This document shows, in pieces, positions 34,801-42,190 of a stretch of DNA of 64,000 bases; the stretch's first letter is position 1; each line of letters starts with the position of its first letter. The translations under genes and the position numbers were made by a program. The stretch is from Euglena gracilis (Eukaryota; Euglenida; Euglenophyceae; Euglenales), in the NCBI GenBank assembly GCA_039621445.1, contig CP154954.1, positions 53,828,155 to 53,892,154 of the forward strand, read 5' to 3'. The notes under the pieces are model-generated. The model saw nothing but the letters and a program-made list of their open reading frames with translations, did no database searches and had not been told where the DNA came from.

Positions 34801-37800
34801 CGTCAGTGGGGATGGGAAGATCCTGGGCAGGCGGTCGCCGTTCGGGGTGCGATCGGTGGGTTCTCTGATTTCCCACCAAGCGATTTTGAATTGTCGATGA
34901 CGGCACGCCAATGGTTTCAGCGGTGTGGTTTTTGCACGGCCAGAATGAGAACAGATGGATGATTCGCGAGAGAATTTGCAGCAGGATCGGGATGGTTTAC
35001 CCCCCAGTGGCTGTCGTGCACTTTTTTTTTTCAGCAACATTGCGGACTGGGGGCGGCCCGGGCGACGGCGTGGCGGCGGTGTGGAACCTCAACAACGCCC
35101 TGGCTTCCCCGGTGGGGGGCTACGAGCTGGGGAGCAAGCGCGGCGCCCTGGGCTGCACCTGCATCGGCCTCCTGCACACCCTGCAGAGCGCGGTGACGCT
35201 CAAGCCGGAGGCCCCGCCAGAGGCAGCGACCACCCAAAACGGAGATTGCTCGAAGAGGATCTTGGGAGGGAGGGGCTTTTTTTTTGGGGCTATTATTATG
35301 GGGGGGGTGAATTTGGGTAAAATTTGTTGTCAAATTTCCCATGGATGGGAGAGTATGTGTCAATGGGTCCAAAAGGAATGCAATGAACAAAAATCTTGTT
35401 GAGTGTCTGTTGCAGCTATATTGCAGCCACAGAAAAGAGGGGTGTTAAATTCACAATCGAAAATAGGACCCATTTCTCCATTGAGGGCTTTGTTTTGTCT
35501 CTTCTGTATTTTTTGTTGGAAATCGGGCCTTATTTTGTGTGGCAGGGGGGGGGTCAGGGCCCCCCCAAAAGGTTCCCGCTCGTCCATGTCGTTTCCTCTC
35601 CTGGACGTTGGAGAGCGTGGTGCTGCTCGGGACGGAGACGGGCGGGGTCTGCCGGGCGGCATTGAAGCCGGCCCAGATCATGGAGGGGGCCAGCGCAAAG
35701 AGCACCCACGTATGCCTCCCCCGGCCGCCAACGAAAGGTTCGGAAGGCAGGGAAGGGCCCCTGACAGGTTTTTGCTCATTCCTGTTCCATTTTTGAACCT
35801 CCAGCAATTAAGCCCATTTTCCTTCAAAAGAAAGTCCGCCTCAGCCAGCTGAGTGTCGGGTGGTTAGGGGTGGATGGTGCATTGGTATCAATTGAAAAGT
35901 GGAGAAAGCAGCAAATGAAATAAAAGGCAGAAAATTCAAGCACAGGCAACCATGATGCAAACCCAAAAAAACACCCCCCCCACAGAAAAACGTGGAAATA
36001 CGTGGGCTCACGCTGTCCCACCTCAGATGGTTGTTAGGCTCATTTCTTTCCATCTCTGCTTTGGCCACGTGGCCATCATGAACCTCCCAAAACGTCCCCA
36101 CAGATGGACACCCACAACGTGCCTTTCAATTTACTCCGTTTATTTAGGCCCCCTCTGGAGGAGATGTGCCACTGGGGGTAGGGGGAAATGCAAGCAACAG
36201 TTCCGAGGGAAATCATTTTGAACCGCCCGATCCCTTTGTCCCGCTCCTGGGGAGGGGGGTGGCTTGGAGACTTCCTGAAACAAAATGACGTTTTCTTTTT
36301 ATGTAAATTTGTTTTGGCATATGTGAGTGTTTGTATTTGTTTTTCCCATCAAGGGGGCATATGTGAAGTGAGCAAAACAAACCGCTGGTACGTTGGATGT
36401 GCTTGGCAACCCCACCCCGCACCACGCATTTTGTTCCACAGGTGCGCATCACACTGACCGACCCCGTGAATTTCCGTTACAAGCAGGCTGACTGCACTGG
36501 GGAACTCCAAGGCACCCACACCCAACCCCGTGGGAGGATCCCATTGTGCCTGACGGCAGTCTCTGCTGCCGGAAGCCCAGAACAGGGCCGTCTTGGGACA
36601 AAATGCTGCCCACCAGCCACCCCCCCCCCCTCAGGAGGGGGTGGACCTCTGCCGGTCTCTGCAGGCATCCCGGGGCATTCCATTGACCCCCCCCTCCTCC
36701 CCACCGGCGGTGGGCACGTTCAGCCTGGCTCCGAGTCCCACCAGGGACCTGTGCAGCAGGTCCACTGCTCCCCGTTCCACCGCAACTTGTTCCTGTCGGC
36801 CAGCTCTGATGGGGTCAGGCATTGTTGTTTTTAAGGCAAAATTTTCGAAAAATTTTCAAGGTTTTTTAAGGCGTTTTTTTTAAAGGTTATTGAAGGTTTT
36901 TTAAGGCATTTTCAGTTAAGAATTTCAGGCGTCTATTTTTCTTGGGCAGTCAAAGAACCATCCAGGCATCGAACCAACGTCGGTCCAGGTTGAGAATCAA
37001 ACCCATTTTTTTTGGAGCTTTGAGTGGATAGACAATGTTCCAGCGATGCCACAAATCATATTTTTTCCTGAGTTGTTTTGTTTTTGCTGAGATTTTGCGA
37101 TTTGTTGTTGCTTTTTTGCTCATAATTCGAAAAATTTTCCAGGACCAATTTTTTAAGGTATTTTGGCCAAAAGAAATTTTCAGGTTTGTTAAGGTTTTCC
37201 AAGGCGCCTTAAGAAATGATGCCTGGATGGGGTGTTGAAGCTGTTCAACGTCAACGAAGGAGGGAAGTTGCACGCCATCGATTGGGAATTGGCTTGAAGA
37301 GGCACTGATCAACAAGTGCACATTTTGCACTTTGTTTTGAAGAATAAATGATGTTCTTGCTTGATGGATTTGTGAGTGGAGATCCTCCCCGGATTGGTGT
37401 TTATCCTGAAATGGATAAGTGCGGATGTGGAGTTTGGTGACTCCTCATCCACTGGCGAGGATTTTTGACCAAGAGGGAGGTGTGATGGTCAGCATAAAGC
37501 ATAAAGTCTAATACATCAGCATGCATTGGATGCACGTAATATCCTCTTTGATCGTGATGCCGGTGGTTCGGACGTTGCAAATGTTTTATCACTCAATTTG
37601 TCATTATTCATTGTTTTTCAACATTTTTGGATGATTGGCCCAGTCAATATAAGTGTTTATGCAACAAATTATGCAACAAACCCCCCGCCACGGATGAGCA
37701 CCGATCCCTGCCCCAGGCACTGAGGCAGATAAGAAAAAGGGTGCCTTGACCATAGATTCATTTAACACACATTTAACCCGGGGGTTTGAGAGTTGGTGGG

Positions 37801-40497
37801 TGCTGGGGGGGGGGGGGTGCGCCATGGGTCAGATTTTGGCCCAGCCAAAGGCCGGGCTAGAAATTTTTAAGGGTTTTAAGCCGATTTTGGCTGGGTTTTG
37901 GGTGGTGGGTGGGTGGTTGACCCCGGGTTGACTGGCCCCAAAAAATCATCGTTGTTTTGGATTCCCAAAAACGTGATATGTTCTTCTTTCAGATTTCATG
38001 ACATTGTAAAATGGTATAATTTTTTTTAAAAAAATTGGATGTATGATTTTTTTGGTCTGTGGGATTTTAAAAAAAAATTCAATTTTGAAAATGGTTGCAA
38101 GGGGCAGAGGTATTTTTTTAAGGCGTAAATTTGAAAAAAAAATTAAGGGTTTTAAGGCATTTTCAATTTTTAAGGCGTCTATTTACCAAGGGAAGCCCAA
38201 GGGCCATCCCGGCATCGAACGGGGGGTCCGAAATTAAATAGTCGAAAAAAAAATTATTTTTCCGGAGTTGGCTTGTTTTTGTCGACATTTGGCAACAAGA
38301 CATTTTTGAGGTTTTTTAAAGTATTTTTAAGGCAGCTTTCCTGCCCCCCCTCCCTAGTCGTACGACCACCCCTCATTTACGACCACCCCCCGGTCACAGG
38401 TTGCAGGTCATGCCCCCGGTCACAGGTTGCAGGAACCCGGTCATAGGACAAGGGGGGGGGGGCAGGAAATAAATATACCCCCTTGCCAAGGGTTGTCCAC
38501 TGGGCTGGGGGTGGTTTGGGGTAACACCACCTGCCGCCCGGTCGACGGTACCACACCTGTGGCCAACATTTTCGCACACCAGCCAAAAAAAAAAAAAACG
38601 GGCATTTGCACACACCAACCTGAAAAGCTTTAATGCATTACAACAAACTTTTTTGAAAATTCTAAAAATATTCCGTTTTATATTTGGGCAGAAATTCCAA
38701 ATCGTATGGAGTTTTAGGGGATTTCCCCCATTCGACACTGCTTGTGTGATGCTTATTGGCGTTTTCTGAGCGGATGGGGTTGTATTTGGTCACCAAATCA
38801 ACTCTTGGTCTCAACTGTGCAACATGTTTTGCCACACAGCACACAGCCAACTCAGCACCGGCCACAAACAGATCAGGAGCCTTGGTGCACCGAGGGGGTT
38901 TTATATTTGGAGGGTCACATTTGGGGGGCTGGGGTTAATCCTTCCATCGTCCATCGGGCATTGTTTTGTGGGGGGGTTCAAGCCAAACCAGCCCAATCTC
39001 CAGGCCACCCCCTCCGCCTCGCCGGACGCCTACCTCTACGACGCAAAGTGGTCCCCGGCCCGGCCCTTCGTCTGCGCCGCCGTGGCCCGCGACGGGCAGC
39101 TGTACCTGTTCGACCTCGAGGACAGCGGCATCAAGCCCGTCTGTTCCATGCCGGCGGGGTCCGAGGGAGTCCCGGTGCTGGCCCTCGTCCATGCTGCGGT
39201 TGGGGCCCCAGGAGGATCGTTGTTTGTTTCGCAAATGTGCCCACCATTTTGCTATTTTTTTTTGTTCCACAAGGCACAAGGGAGCCTCCAAGGGAGCTAG
39301 AGGGGAACGTCCAACACCCTTCCACATCAGTAACAGCATTTGGATTCCTCTCTGACCGCTTTTTGGCTTCGGGCGGGTAACATGTTTTTCTTATTTGTCT
39401 CCGCGAGTACCAAAAATGGGCAAAATGGGTTGAAAATGGCTGCCAGTTCTCCTCTTTTTTTCCAATTTTGCGGGGCAAAAATTTATACCTGGGTGATTTT
39501 TTTTGGTTTTGGGGTTCCAATTTTGTCGCATCCGGTCCGAGTTCCAGCCAGGGTACCCCTGTGGGTGTGTGGGGACCAGTGGGGGGGGTCCCCTGCGTTG
39601 AATGAGCCTGTGGGTTGCAGACGGTTTTTTTTTTTGATCTGGGGCAGGATTCCCTCTATTTTCAGTGCAAAGTACCAAAACAAATTGGACCCCAAAAGTG
39701 CGTCCTCTGGGGGTTGGCACCAGGGTTCGATATAAGGAGGGCGTACATGGTTTAGGTGGGGGGGGTGGCCCCCCCGCCCCCCCCCCCCTCCTGGGCCGCA
39801 GGGGGGGGTCCAGACCACCCCCCCCTACCTGCAAGGGGGGTCCGGACCGACCCTCGGGGGGTACCCGGGACCCCCCCCCCCAAAAAGGGTCAATTTTTTC
39901 CTCCGGCGCTTTGCGCCGAAAATTTTTTGCATTTTTGGCCAATTTTTGCCCAAAAAGTGCCCAAAATGGCATTTTTGGTCGTTTTGGGGGGTCAAAATTT
40001 TTCGGTCACCCTGACCGCGCCACTGTTTAGGTGGGGAGGGGTGTCCCCCCCACCCCCCCCCCCCTCCTGACCCGCAGGGGGCGTCCGGCCCCCCCCCCTC
40101 CTCTCCTTACATCGAACCCTGGTTGGCACCCCCGGGTCCTTAAAAAACCTCTCGCCGGCTGGTCAAAGTTGTCTCCTGACGAGTTTCCATACAAAGGGAT
40201 TGTCCAGACGGCACTCCAGGACAGTCCAACTCACTGGCTGGGGAATTTTGGGCAGGATGGTTGGGGCCCCACCGTGTTGCAGTGCTTTCGGGTCAAAGCT
40301 CAAGAGTGCATGCAGTCAACCGAAGTCCGCCCCCAAGTTTCCGGCCTCCCTCCAAGCCCTGGCATGGCTGGGATTTCAACCCCGTCAACAAAGAGCTCCT
40401 GGCCACCGGGGATGCGCTGGGCCACGTCCGGATCTGGAAGCTGAGCCACGCGTTGGCCACCCCCTCGCAGCACGAAGCCGCCGTGTTGGGGGCGAAG
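22656..40497 (+). CDS. DYNC2I2: Dynein-2 intermediate chain (WDR34 type), whole gene span
   Basis: At least thirteen exon pieces in order encode a WD40 protein matching the ciliary dynein-2 intermediate chain DYNC2I2/WDR34. They comprise a QT-rich N-terminal segment, VTGLSWNSNGTVLAISYG, VCTWNILRGDVRP, GGTYNGEVIVWN, LSVSGDGKIL, VVLLGTETGG, CSPFHRNLFLSASSDG, AKWSPARPFVCAA and LLATGDALGHVRIWKLS. In ciliates, algae and animals this subunit is part of the retrograde intraflagellar transport motor, so the organism is flagellated. Exons between 22812 and 26080 (the helical light-chain-binding part) were not all found. Introns range from about 85 nt to 7 kb. Some are GT-AG; several are not and have CAG/CTG-type ends. 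Two MITEs interrupt exons. The last exon runs into a family C MITE, which may supply the stop. WDR60 was considered, but the C-terminal repeats fit WDR34 better. Confidence 0.85.
22994..23373. repeat. Family F MITE, diverged copy
   Basis: The left end CAGACAATTGCTTAAGCACTG and the body, including GGCGCCAAAGGCGCC and GTGACTGGTGGTGG, match family F. The right end is blurred. Lies in a DYNC2I2 intron. Confidence 0.55.
23374..25440. other. Purine-rich intronic block, no gene identified
   Basis: About 2 kb with strong A/G richness on the + strand. Its first part (23430-24240) resembles 33520-34020, sharing GTCGACCACCCCCC, CCCTAAAAA-CTACCA-type and TGTGGTTTTCCATC motifs, so it is a repeat family. 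Long minus-strand ORFs through it have no recognisable domain and are probably a result of base composition. Confidence 0.4.
26080..26168 (+). CDS. DYNC2I2: DYNC2I2 exon, first WD repeat
   Basis: Follows GGGCTGCAG and ends before GTGTGTTTC. Encodes VTGLSWNSNGTVLAISYG followed by RIDVVGWCYDRG, the first WD40 strands of this family. The splice to 27164 is in phase and canonical (intron 26169-27163). Confidence 0.85.
26290..26999. mobile_element. MITE family D with nested family C copy
   Basis: Family D body on both sides of the nested element and right end GAAAAATACTGCCTG (26999). The left end is only approximate. The nested family C copy is dated later by its own target duplication. Confidence 0.6.
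26515..26795. mobile_element. MITE family C, copy 6
   Basis: CAGGGCGGTTCATAAGGGA on the left and TTAAGGACCGCCCTG on the right bound 281 bp. Flanks GCAAGAAA and GCGAGAAA match at seven of eight positions. The site lies within the family D body, whose sequence resumes after it. Confidence 0.85.
27164..27436 (+). CDS. DYNC2I2: DYNC2I2 exons around a non-GT-AG intron
   Basis: 27164 to about 27257 encodes YVCTWNILRGDVRPTKPD up to NYVTCVA; about 27358-27436 encodes FHPDEPAILCGGTYNGEVIV and WNIALE, ending before GTGTGTTG. The two parts are in different frames with about 100 nt between, and no GT-AG pair rejoins them in phase at the conserved CVA-FHP position. A small intron with non-standard borders is the simplest explanation; an assembly indel is the alternative. 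Confidence 0.75.
27503..27822. repeat. GTAAACCC inverted-repeat element
   Basis: The left end GTAAACCCCCCAATAAGTGC is mirrored by GTGCGCACTTTTTAGGGAGG near 27795-27815. Internal direct repeats of GCACTGCGCAT type. A one-ended relative begins at 31103. Non-coding. Confidence 0.5.
27839..28010. repeat. MITE family D, left-end fragment
   Basis: Begins CAGGCATTATTTTTTAAGGC exactly like the clean copy at 36816 but ends without the matching right terminus. A family C right-end remnant (AGGACCGCCCAG) follows at about 28026. Confidence 0.6.
28059..30506 (+). pseudogene. Decayed autonomous hAT transposon with transposase remnants
   Basis: Starts with the family C terminus CAGGGCGGTCCATGAGGG. The three coding islands are: about 28385-28505, with a zinc-finger-like PWLGCTRSGDPLCIPCNK and a following His, as in the N-terminal BED/TTF-type finger of hAT transposases; about 28620-28990, containing KKDVVASFAYSGRPLGDFDQ and VSYLPAVFDDHFAALQRKL, like the region after the finger; and about 30395-30506, containing SNADAERAHGVLKRIHTAQR, the C-terminal hAT dimerisation motif. 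Catalytic residues were not located and the islands are in different frames, so it is inactive or has introns (a CTTAG acceptor-like site precedes 30280). No right terminus was found. It lies in the 7-kb intron of DYNC2I2. Confidence 0.7.
30507..31790. other. Intronic sequence with repeat fragments
   Basis: Contains family D-like TTTTAAGGTTTTTTAAGG stretches (30840-30970), a one-ended GTAAACCC element from 31103, family F fragments (GTGACTGACTGGTTTTT at 31370) and the conserved 65-bp module at 31668-31730. I see no host exon. Confidence 0.5.
31668..31730. repeat. Conserved 65-bp module, copy 2
   Basis: Matches 5556-5620 base for base as far as I can read, including GAAGTTAGCGCCGGCC and ATAAACAGACAAGAAGCC, although the sequences on both sides differ. 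Confidence 0.8.
31792..32169. mobile_element. MITE family A, copy 3
   Basis: Left end CAGGGTTTGATATAAGGAGG, right end CCTTATATCGAACCCT, centre GGCGCTTTGCGCC. Inserted in a C-run, so the duplication cannot be read. Confidence 0.85.
32183..33452. mobile_element. Family E element with TTGTGGTTCAC subterminal repeats
   Basis: Inverted ends CAGACATTCATTTAGTGTGG (32183) and its complement (to 33452). Inside each end lie about five tandem units of roughly 35 nt, each reading like TTTGTGGTTCACTTGTGGAC, in opposite orientation at the two ends. The 600-bp centre is A-rich with no transposase ORF. Flanks CCCCCGTC and CCCCGGTC match at seven of eight positions. Same terminal consensus as 15501-16866 but a different subterminal unit. 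Confidence 0.85.
33461..34291. repeat. Family F-like and purine-block-like repeats
   Basis: 33520-34020 resembles 23430-24240; 34030-34291 has family F motifs (GGTCAGCCAGGGGTGGGC, GTGACTGACAGG) and its right end AGTAAAAAATTGTATG. Boundaries are uncertain. No coding sequence. Confidence 0.45.
34393..34824 (+). CDS. DYNC2I2: DYNC2I2 exon split by a MITE
   Basis: The exon starts after CCCGCCCAG (34392) with EDNLVAQTTNTLSTHVLLHT and continues DPVHKVLWAINRREGKAK up to 34507. After a 272-bp MITE plus an 8-bp duplication it goes on YVILSVSGDGKIL from 34788. Removing the MITE and one duplication copy restores the frame at the exact residue expected from the family. If not removed, the frame ends at a stop at 34723-34725. 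The 3' end near 34824 lies before GGGCAGGCGG and has no GT. Confidence 0.8.
34508..34779. mobile_element. MITE family C, copy 7, inserted in an exon
   Basis: CAGGGCGGTCCTCAAGGGAC on the left, CTTCAAGGACCGCCCTG on the right, 272 bp, with the family body (GATGTCGACCTGTTCTCGC, AATGTGCTGGGACAGC). The perfect 8-bp target duplication is GGCGAAGT (34500-34507 and 34780-34787). It lacks the usual C-run. The host sequence on both sides is conserved WD40 coding sequence. Confidence 0.95.
35078..35214 (+). CDS. DYNC2I2: DYNC2I2 exon
   Basis: Encodes VWNLNNALASPVGGYELGSK then LGCTCIGLLHTLQSAVTLKP. The start is placed so that KIL is followed by VWNL, as the family requires; no AG precedes it. A GT-AG alternative using TTTTTTTTCAG at 35033 would add residues that do not fit the family. 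Confidence 0.6.
35609..35709 (+). CDS. DYNC2I2: DYNC2I2 exon
   Basis: Encodes ESVVLLGTETGGVCRAALKP and AQIMEGASAKSTH, ending before GTATGCC. The intron before it fits non-GT-AG CAG/CTG borders in phase. The intron after it (35710-36441) is GT-AG and in phase. Confidence 0.8.
36442..36480 (+). CDS. DYNC2I2: DYNC2I2 exon
   Basis: Follows TTGTTCCACAG and encodes VRITLTDPVNFRY. It could extend to 36486 if the next intron is read as GC-AG instead of a nonconventional one. Confidence 0.75.
36733..36815 (+). CDS. DYNC2I2: DYNC2I2 exon, most conserved WD repeat
   Basis: Encodes ESHQGPVQQVHCSPFHRNLF and LSASSDG, the family hallmark. It is interrupted after SSDG by a 410-bp MITE. The exon resumes at 37234 with VLKLFN in the same frame. 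Confidence 0.9.
36816..37225. mobile_element. MITE family D, clean copy inserted in an exon
   Basis: Left end CAGGCATTGTTGTTTTTAAG, right end CTTAAGAAATGATGCCTG. The perfect 8-bp target duplication is GATGGGGT (36808-36815 and 37226-37233). The body has stacked AAGGTTTTTTAAGG units and the TTTTGCTGAGATTTTGCG motif of the family. Flanking codons belong to one WD40 strand. Confidence 0.95.
37234..37249 (+). CDS. DYNC2I2: DYNC2I2 exon remnant after the MITE
   Basis: Continues the split exon with VLKLFN. The GT at 37250 is the only donor in phase with the next exon, giving intron 37250-39003. The frame beyond (VNEGGKLHAIDWELA) ends in TGA. Confidence 0.65.
37260..39003. other. DYNC2I2 intron with repeat fragments
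   Basis: Includes a degraded family D copy (38105-38344), a small GTCGTACGACC inverted-repeat element (38337-38472) and a diverged copy of the conserved module at 38847-38899. No other exon is supported. Confidence 0.6.
38337..38472. mobile_element. Short family G inverted-repeat element
   Basis: TTTCCTGCCCCCCCTCCC followed by TAGTCGTACGACC is mirrored by GGTCATAGGACAAGG, a G-run and CAGGAAA. Internal GGTCACAGGTTGCAGG units. Relative of 40721-41166. Confidence 0.65.
39004..39186 (+). CDS. DYNC2I2: DYNC2I2 exon
   Basis: Follows CCCAATCTCCAG. Encodes DAYLYDAKWSPARPFVCAAV and RDGQLYLFDLEDSGIKPV, then VPVLAL before GTCCATGC. The intron 39187-40356 to CCCTCCAAG is GT-AG and in phase. Confidence 0.85.
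39385..39620. repeat. Repeat family J, copy 3
   Basis: Shares the GAGTTCCAGCCAGGG and TTTTTTTGGTTTTGGGGTTCC blocks with the copies at 1270 and 14385. Confidence 0.5.
39721..40121. mobile_element. MITE family A, copy 4 (hAT-like)
   Basis: CAGGGTTCGATATAAGGAGG on the left and CCTTACATCGAACCCTG on the right bound 401 bp with centre GGCGCTTTGCGCC. The perfect 8-bp target duplication is GTTGGCAC (39713-39720 and 40122-40129). Lies in a DYNC2I2 intron. Confidence 0.93.
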
Positions 40498-40590
40498 CAG
40501 GGCGGTCCACATGTGGGATGGGAAGTTGTCCGTTTTCCCCCAACGGCAGGTCCGGGTATCGACCAGCGTCGGTCCCGACAATACTTGTAG
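40357..40590 (+). CDS. DYNC2I2: DYNC2I2 last exon, running into a MITE
   Basis: Encodes GWDFNPVNKELLATGDALGH and VRIWKLSHALATPSQHE, the last WD repeat and tail. At 40498 a family C MITE begins; reading through it adds about 30 unrelated residues to a stop at 40588-40590. Skipping the MITE gives TGA two nucleotides after its right end, so the native tail was probably ...AAVLGAK. Confidence 0.8.
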   Translation, partial: PWHGWDFNPVNKELLATGDALGHVRIWKLSHALATPSQHEAAVLGAKQGGPHVGWEVVRFPPTAGPGIDQRRSRQYL

Positions 40591-41296
40591 TTAGTGCGAC
40601 CGGAAAAAATGTTTCCGTGCGCCGCGACCACCGCGGAAAAAAAATTTTGTAACCGGCAGCGCCAAAAAAAAAACTCATTCTTTGACATTTTGGGTGGATG
40701 GGCGATGTTACCAAGGATCTTACCTCCCCCCCCCTTGTCGTACGACCGGGTACCTGCAACCTGCGACCGGGGGGCTGGTCGTTAGACCCCCCTAACCTGG
40801 AACCTGCGACCGGGGGGTGGTCGTTATAATGGGGGTGGTTGTTGTTCACGATATTGACCGATACCAACGGGGACCTGAACTGCTGTCATGGGTGCGATGA
40901 AGGACTTTGTACAACCGTGGAGGCTTTCGAGCCATTGCTACGGGTGTATAAACCATGAGCGCCGATGGGGAACTTGGAAAATGTCTGGAAAAAGGCGGCA
41001 TACATGGATGAATCTTCATACAACCTCAAAAAAAAACAGCCTTTTTTTTGGTCCTGACTTGCAACCTGCGACCGGGGGGGTTGGTCGCTAGACCCCCCTG
41101 ACCTGCAACCTGCGACTGGGGGGTCGTTATAGTGGGGTGGTCGTATGACAAGGGGGGGGGGAGGTATGACAGAAATATTTTTCCCCAATTTTGACCCACC
41201 TTGCCGCAATATGGCCATTCTTCGGTCATTTTTCCTGTGAATTCCTCACTGGATATGCTGGGACGGGAATTTTTATCAGGCTTGGGGGCCGTCCTG
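40498..41296. mobile_element. MITE family C, copy 8, with nested element
   Basis: Left end CAGGGCGGTCCACATGTGGG, right end GGGGGCCGTCCTG. A family G element is nested inside. Flanks GGGCGAAG and AAGTGAAG agree at five of eight positions. Confidence 0.7.
40721..41166. mobile_element. Family G inverted-repeat element
   Basis: The 27-nt ends are mirror images: TACCTCC, a C-run and TTGTCGTACGACC on the left; GGTCGTATGACAAGG, a G-run and GGAGGTA on the right. Internal units of GACCTGCAACCTGCGACCGG type occur near both ends. If the outermost TA is a target duplication, this resembles Tc1/mariner-type insertion. No coding sequence. Confidence 0.75.
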
Positions 41297-41515
41297 AAGT
41301 GAAGAAACCAGAGAAGCGGAATGAACTTTGGTTCCGATACACTGGCCTTGTGTTGTGACATGCCGACGTCAAAAGCGTATTTTTTGTGTGTTTACCTTTC
41401 TGCAATGGGCTTGTGCTGGTTGGATGTAGTTGCACACCCTTCATCAACAATAACCCACAAATGATGCTCACCCCTCAGGACTTATTTTTCATTTGGTCAC
41501 TGGCTGACCGATTGA

Positions 41516-42068
41516 TTGCCCCCTGCATTTTGGGCCAAAACCCAGGGTTTGGATTCTAAAAGTAAACGGGAGGTTTGCGCAGTGCTGAATGCCTTTTCTT
41601 TTCCCAACGAATGGTGGCAAGCACGCAAGGGCAGTTGGCCTGAACGTTCATTTTACTCCGAGATTTTTGGTTTTTTCGAATTTTTTTCTGGAATGGCCAA
41701 AAAAAAAAAGAACACCGGCCAAGGCGAACAAATGTGCGACGGGGTGTCACCACCGCTTTGCATAGGTTTCTTCCCATATGATCTTCAAGGTTTTGCGCAG
41801 GGGTTTTTTTAGTCGTGGACCCCCGGGGGGGGGGGGGGAGAGGGGGTGGGTCCGGCCAAGCCCCCCCCTGGAGGGGGGGGGGATACAGTTCGGCGCAGGA
41901 AATTGCTATTTTTAACAATTTCGCGATTTTTCGGCCATTTTTTGTCCCCAGGGGGCGAGGGTGACCCCCCTCCCCCCCGGTCTTTAAAAAAAAACCCTGG
42001 TTTTGCGCCACGAAGGTTTTTAGCAGCCCCCTCGTACTCCCTCGAGGCAAGCCGACCAGGGAGGAAGG
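41516..42068 (+). CDS. Unassigned ORF interrupted by a MITE, ending at the DIRS element
   Basis: An open frame reads KREVCAVLNAFSFPNEWWQA and RKGSWPERSFYSEIFGFFEF. It is interrupted by a family B MITE at 41798, continues in frame after removing the MITE (GFAPRRFLAAPSYSLEASRP), and meets the left end of the DIRS element at 42069. No family recognised. Coding status is uncertain. Confidence 0.3.
41798..41999. mobile_element. MITE family B, copy 5 (hAT-like)
   Basis: CAGGGGTTTTTTTAGTCG on the left and CTTTAAAAAAAAACCCTG on the right bound 202 bp. The perfect 8-bp target duplication is GTTTTGCG (41790-41797 and 42000-42007). Confidence 0.92.
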
Positions 42069-42092
42069 GACCATTCGGGCTCCGCACTGCGA

Positions 42093-42190
42093 GATGGTGA
42101 GGTCCTGCTTTCCTTGCCGGCTGTTCTGTTCTGGTGTGTTTGTGCGTGCGCGGGGGGTGCTTCTTACTGCTTTTTGTTGCCGGAGTTGGC
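42093..42190. repeat. DIRS left inverted terminal repeat
   Basis: From ATGGTGAGGTCCTGC to GCCGGAGTTGGC; inverted copy at 62846-62942 with only a few differences. Confidence 0.9.
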
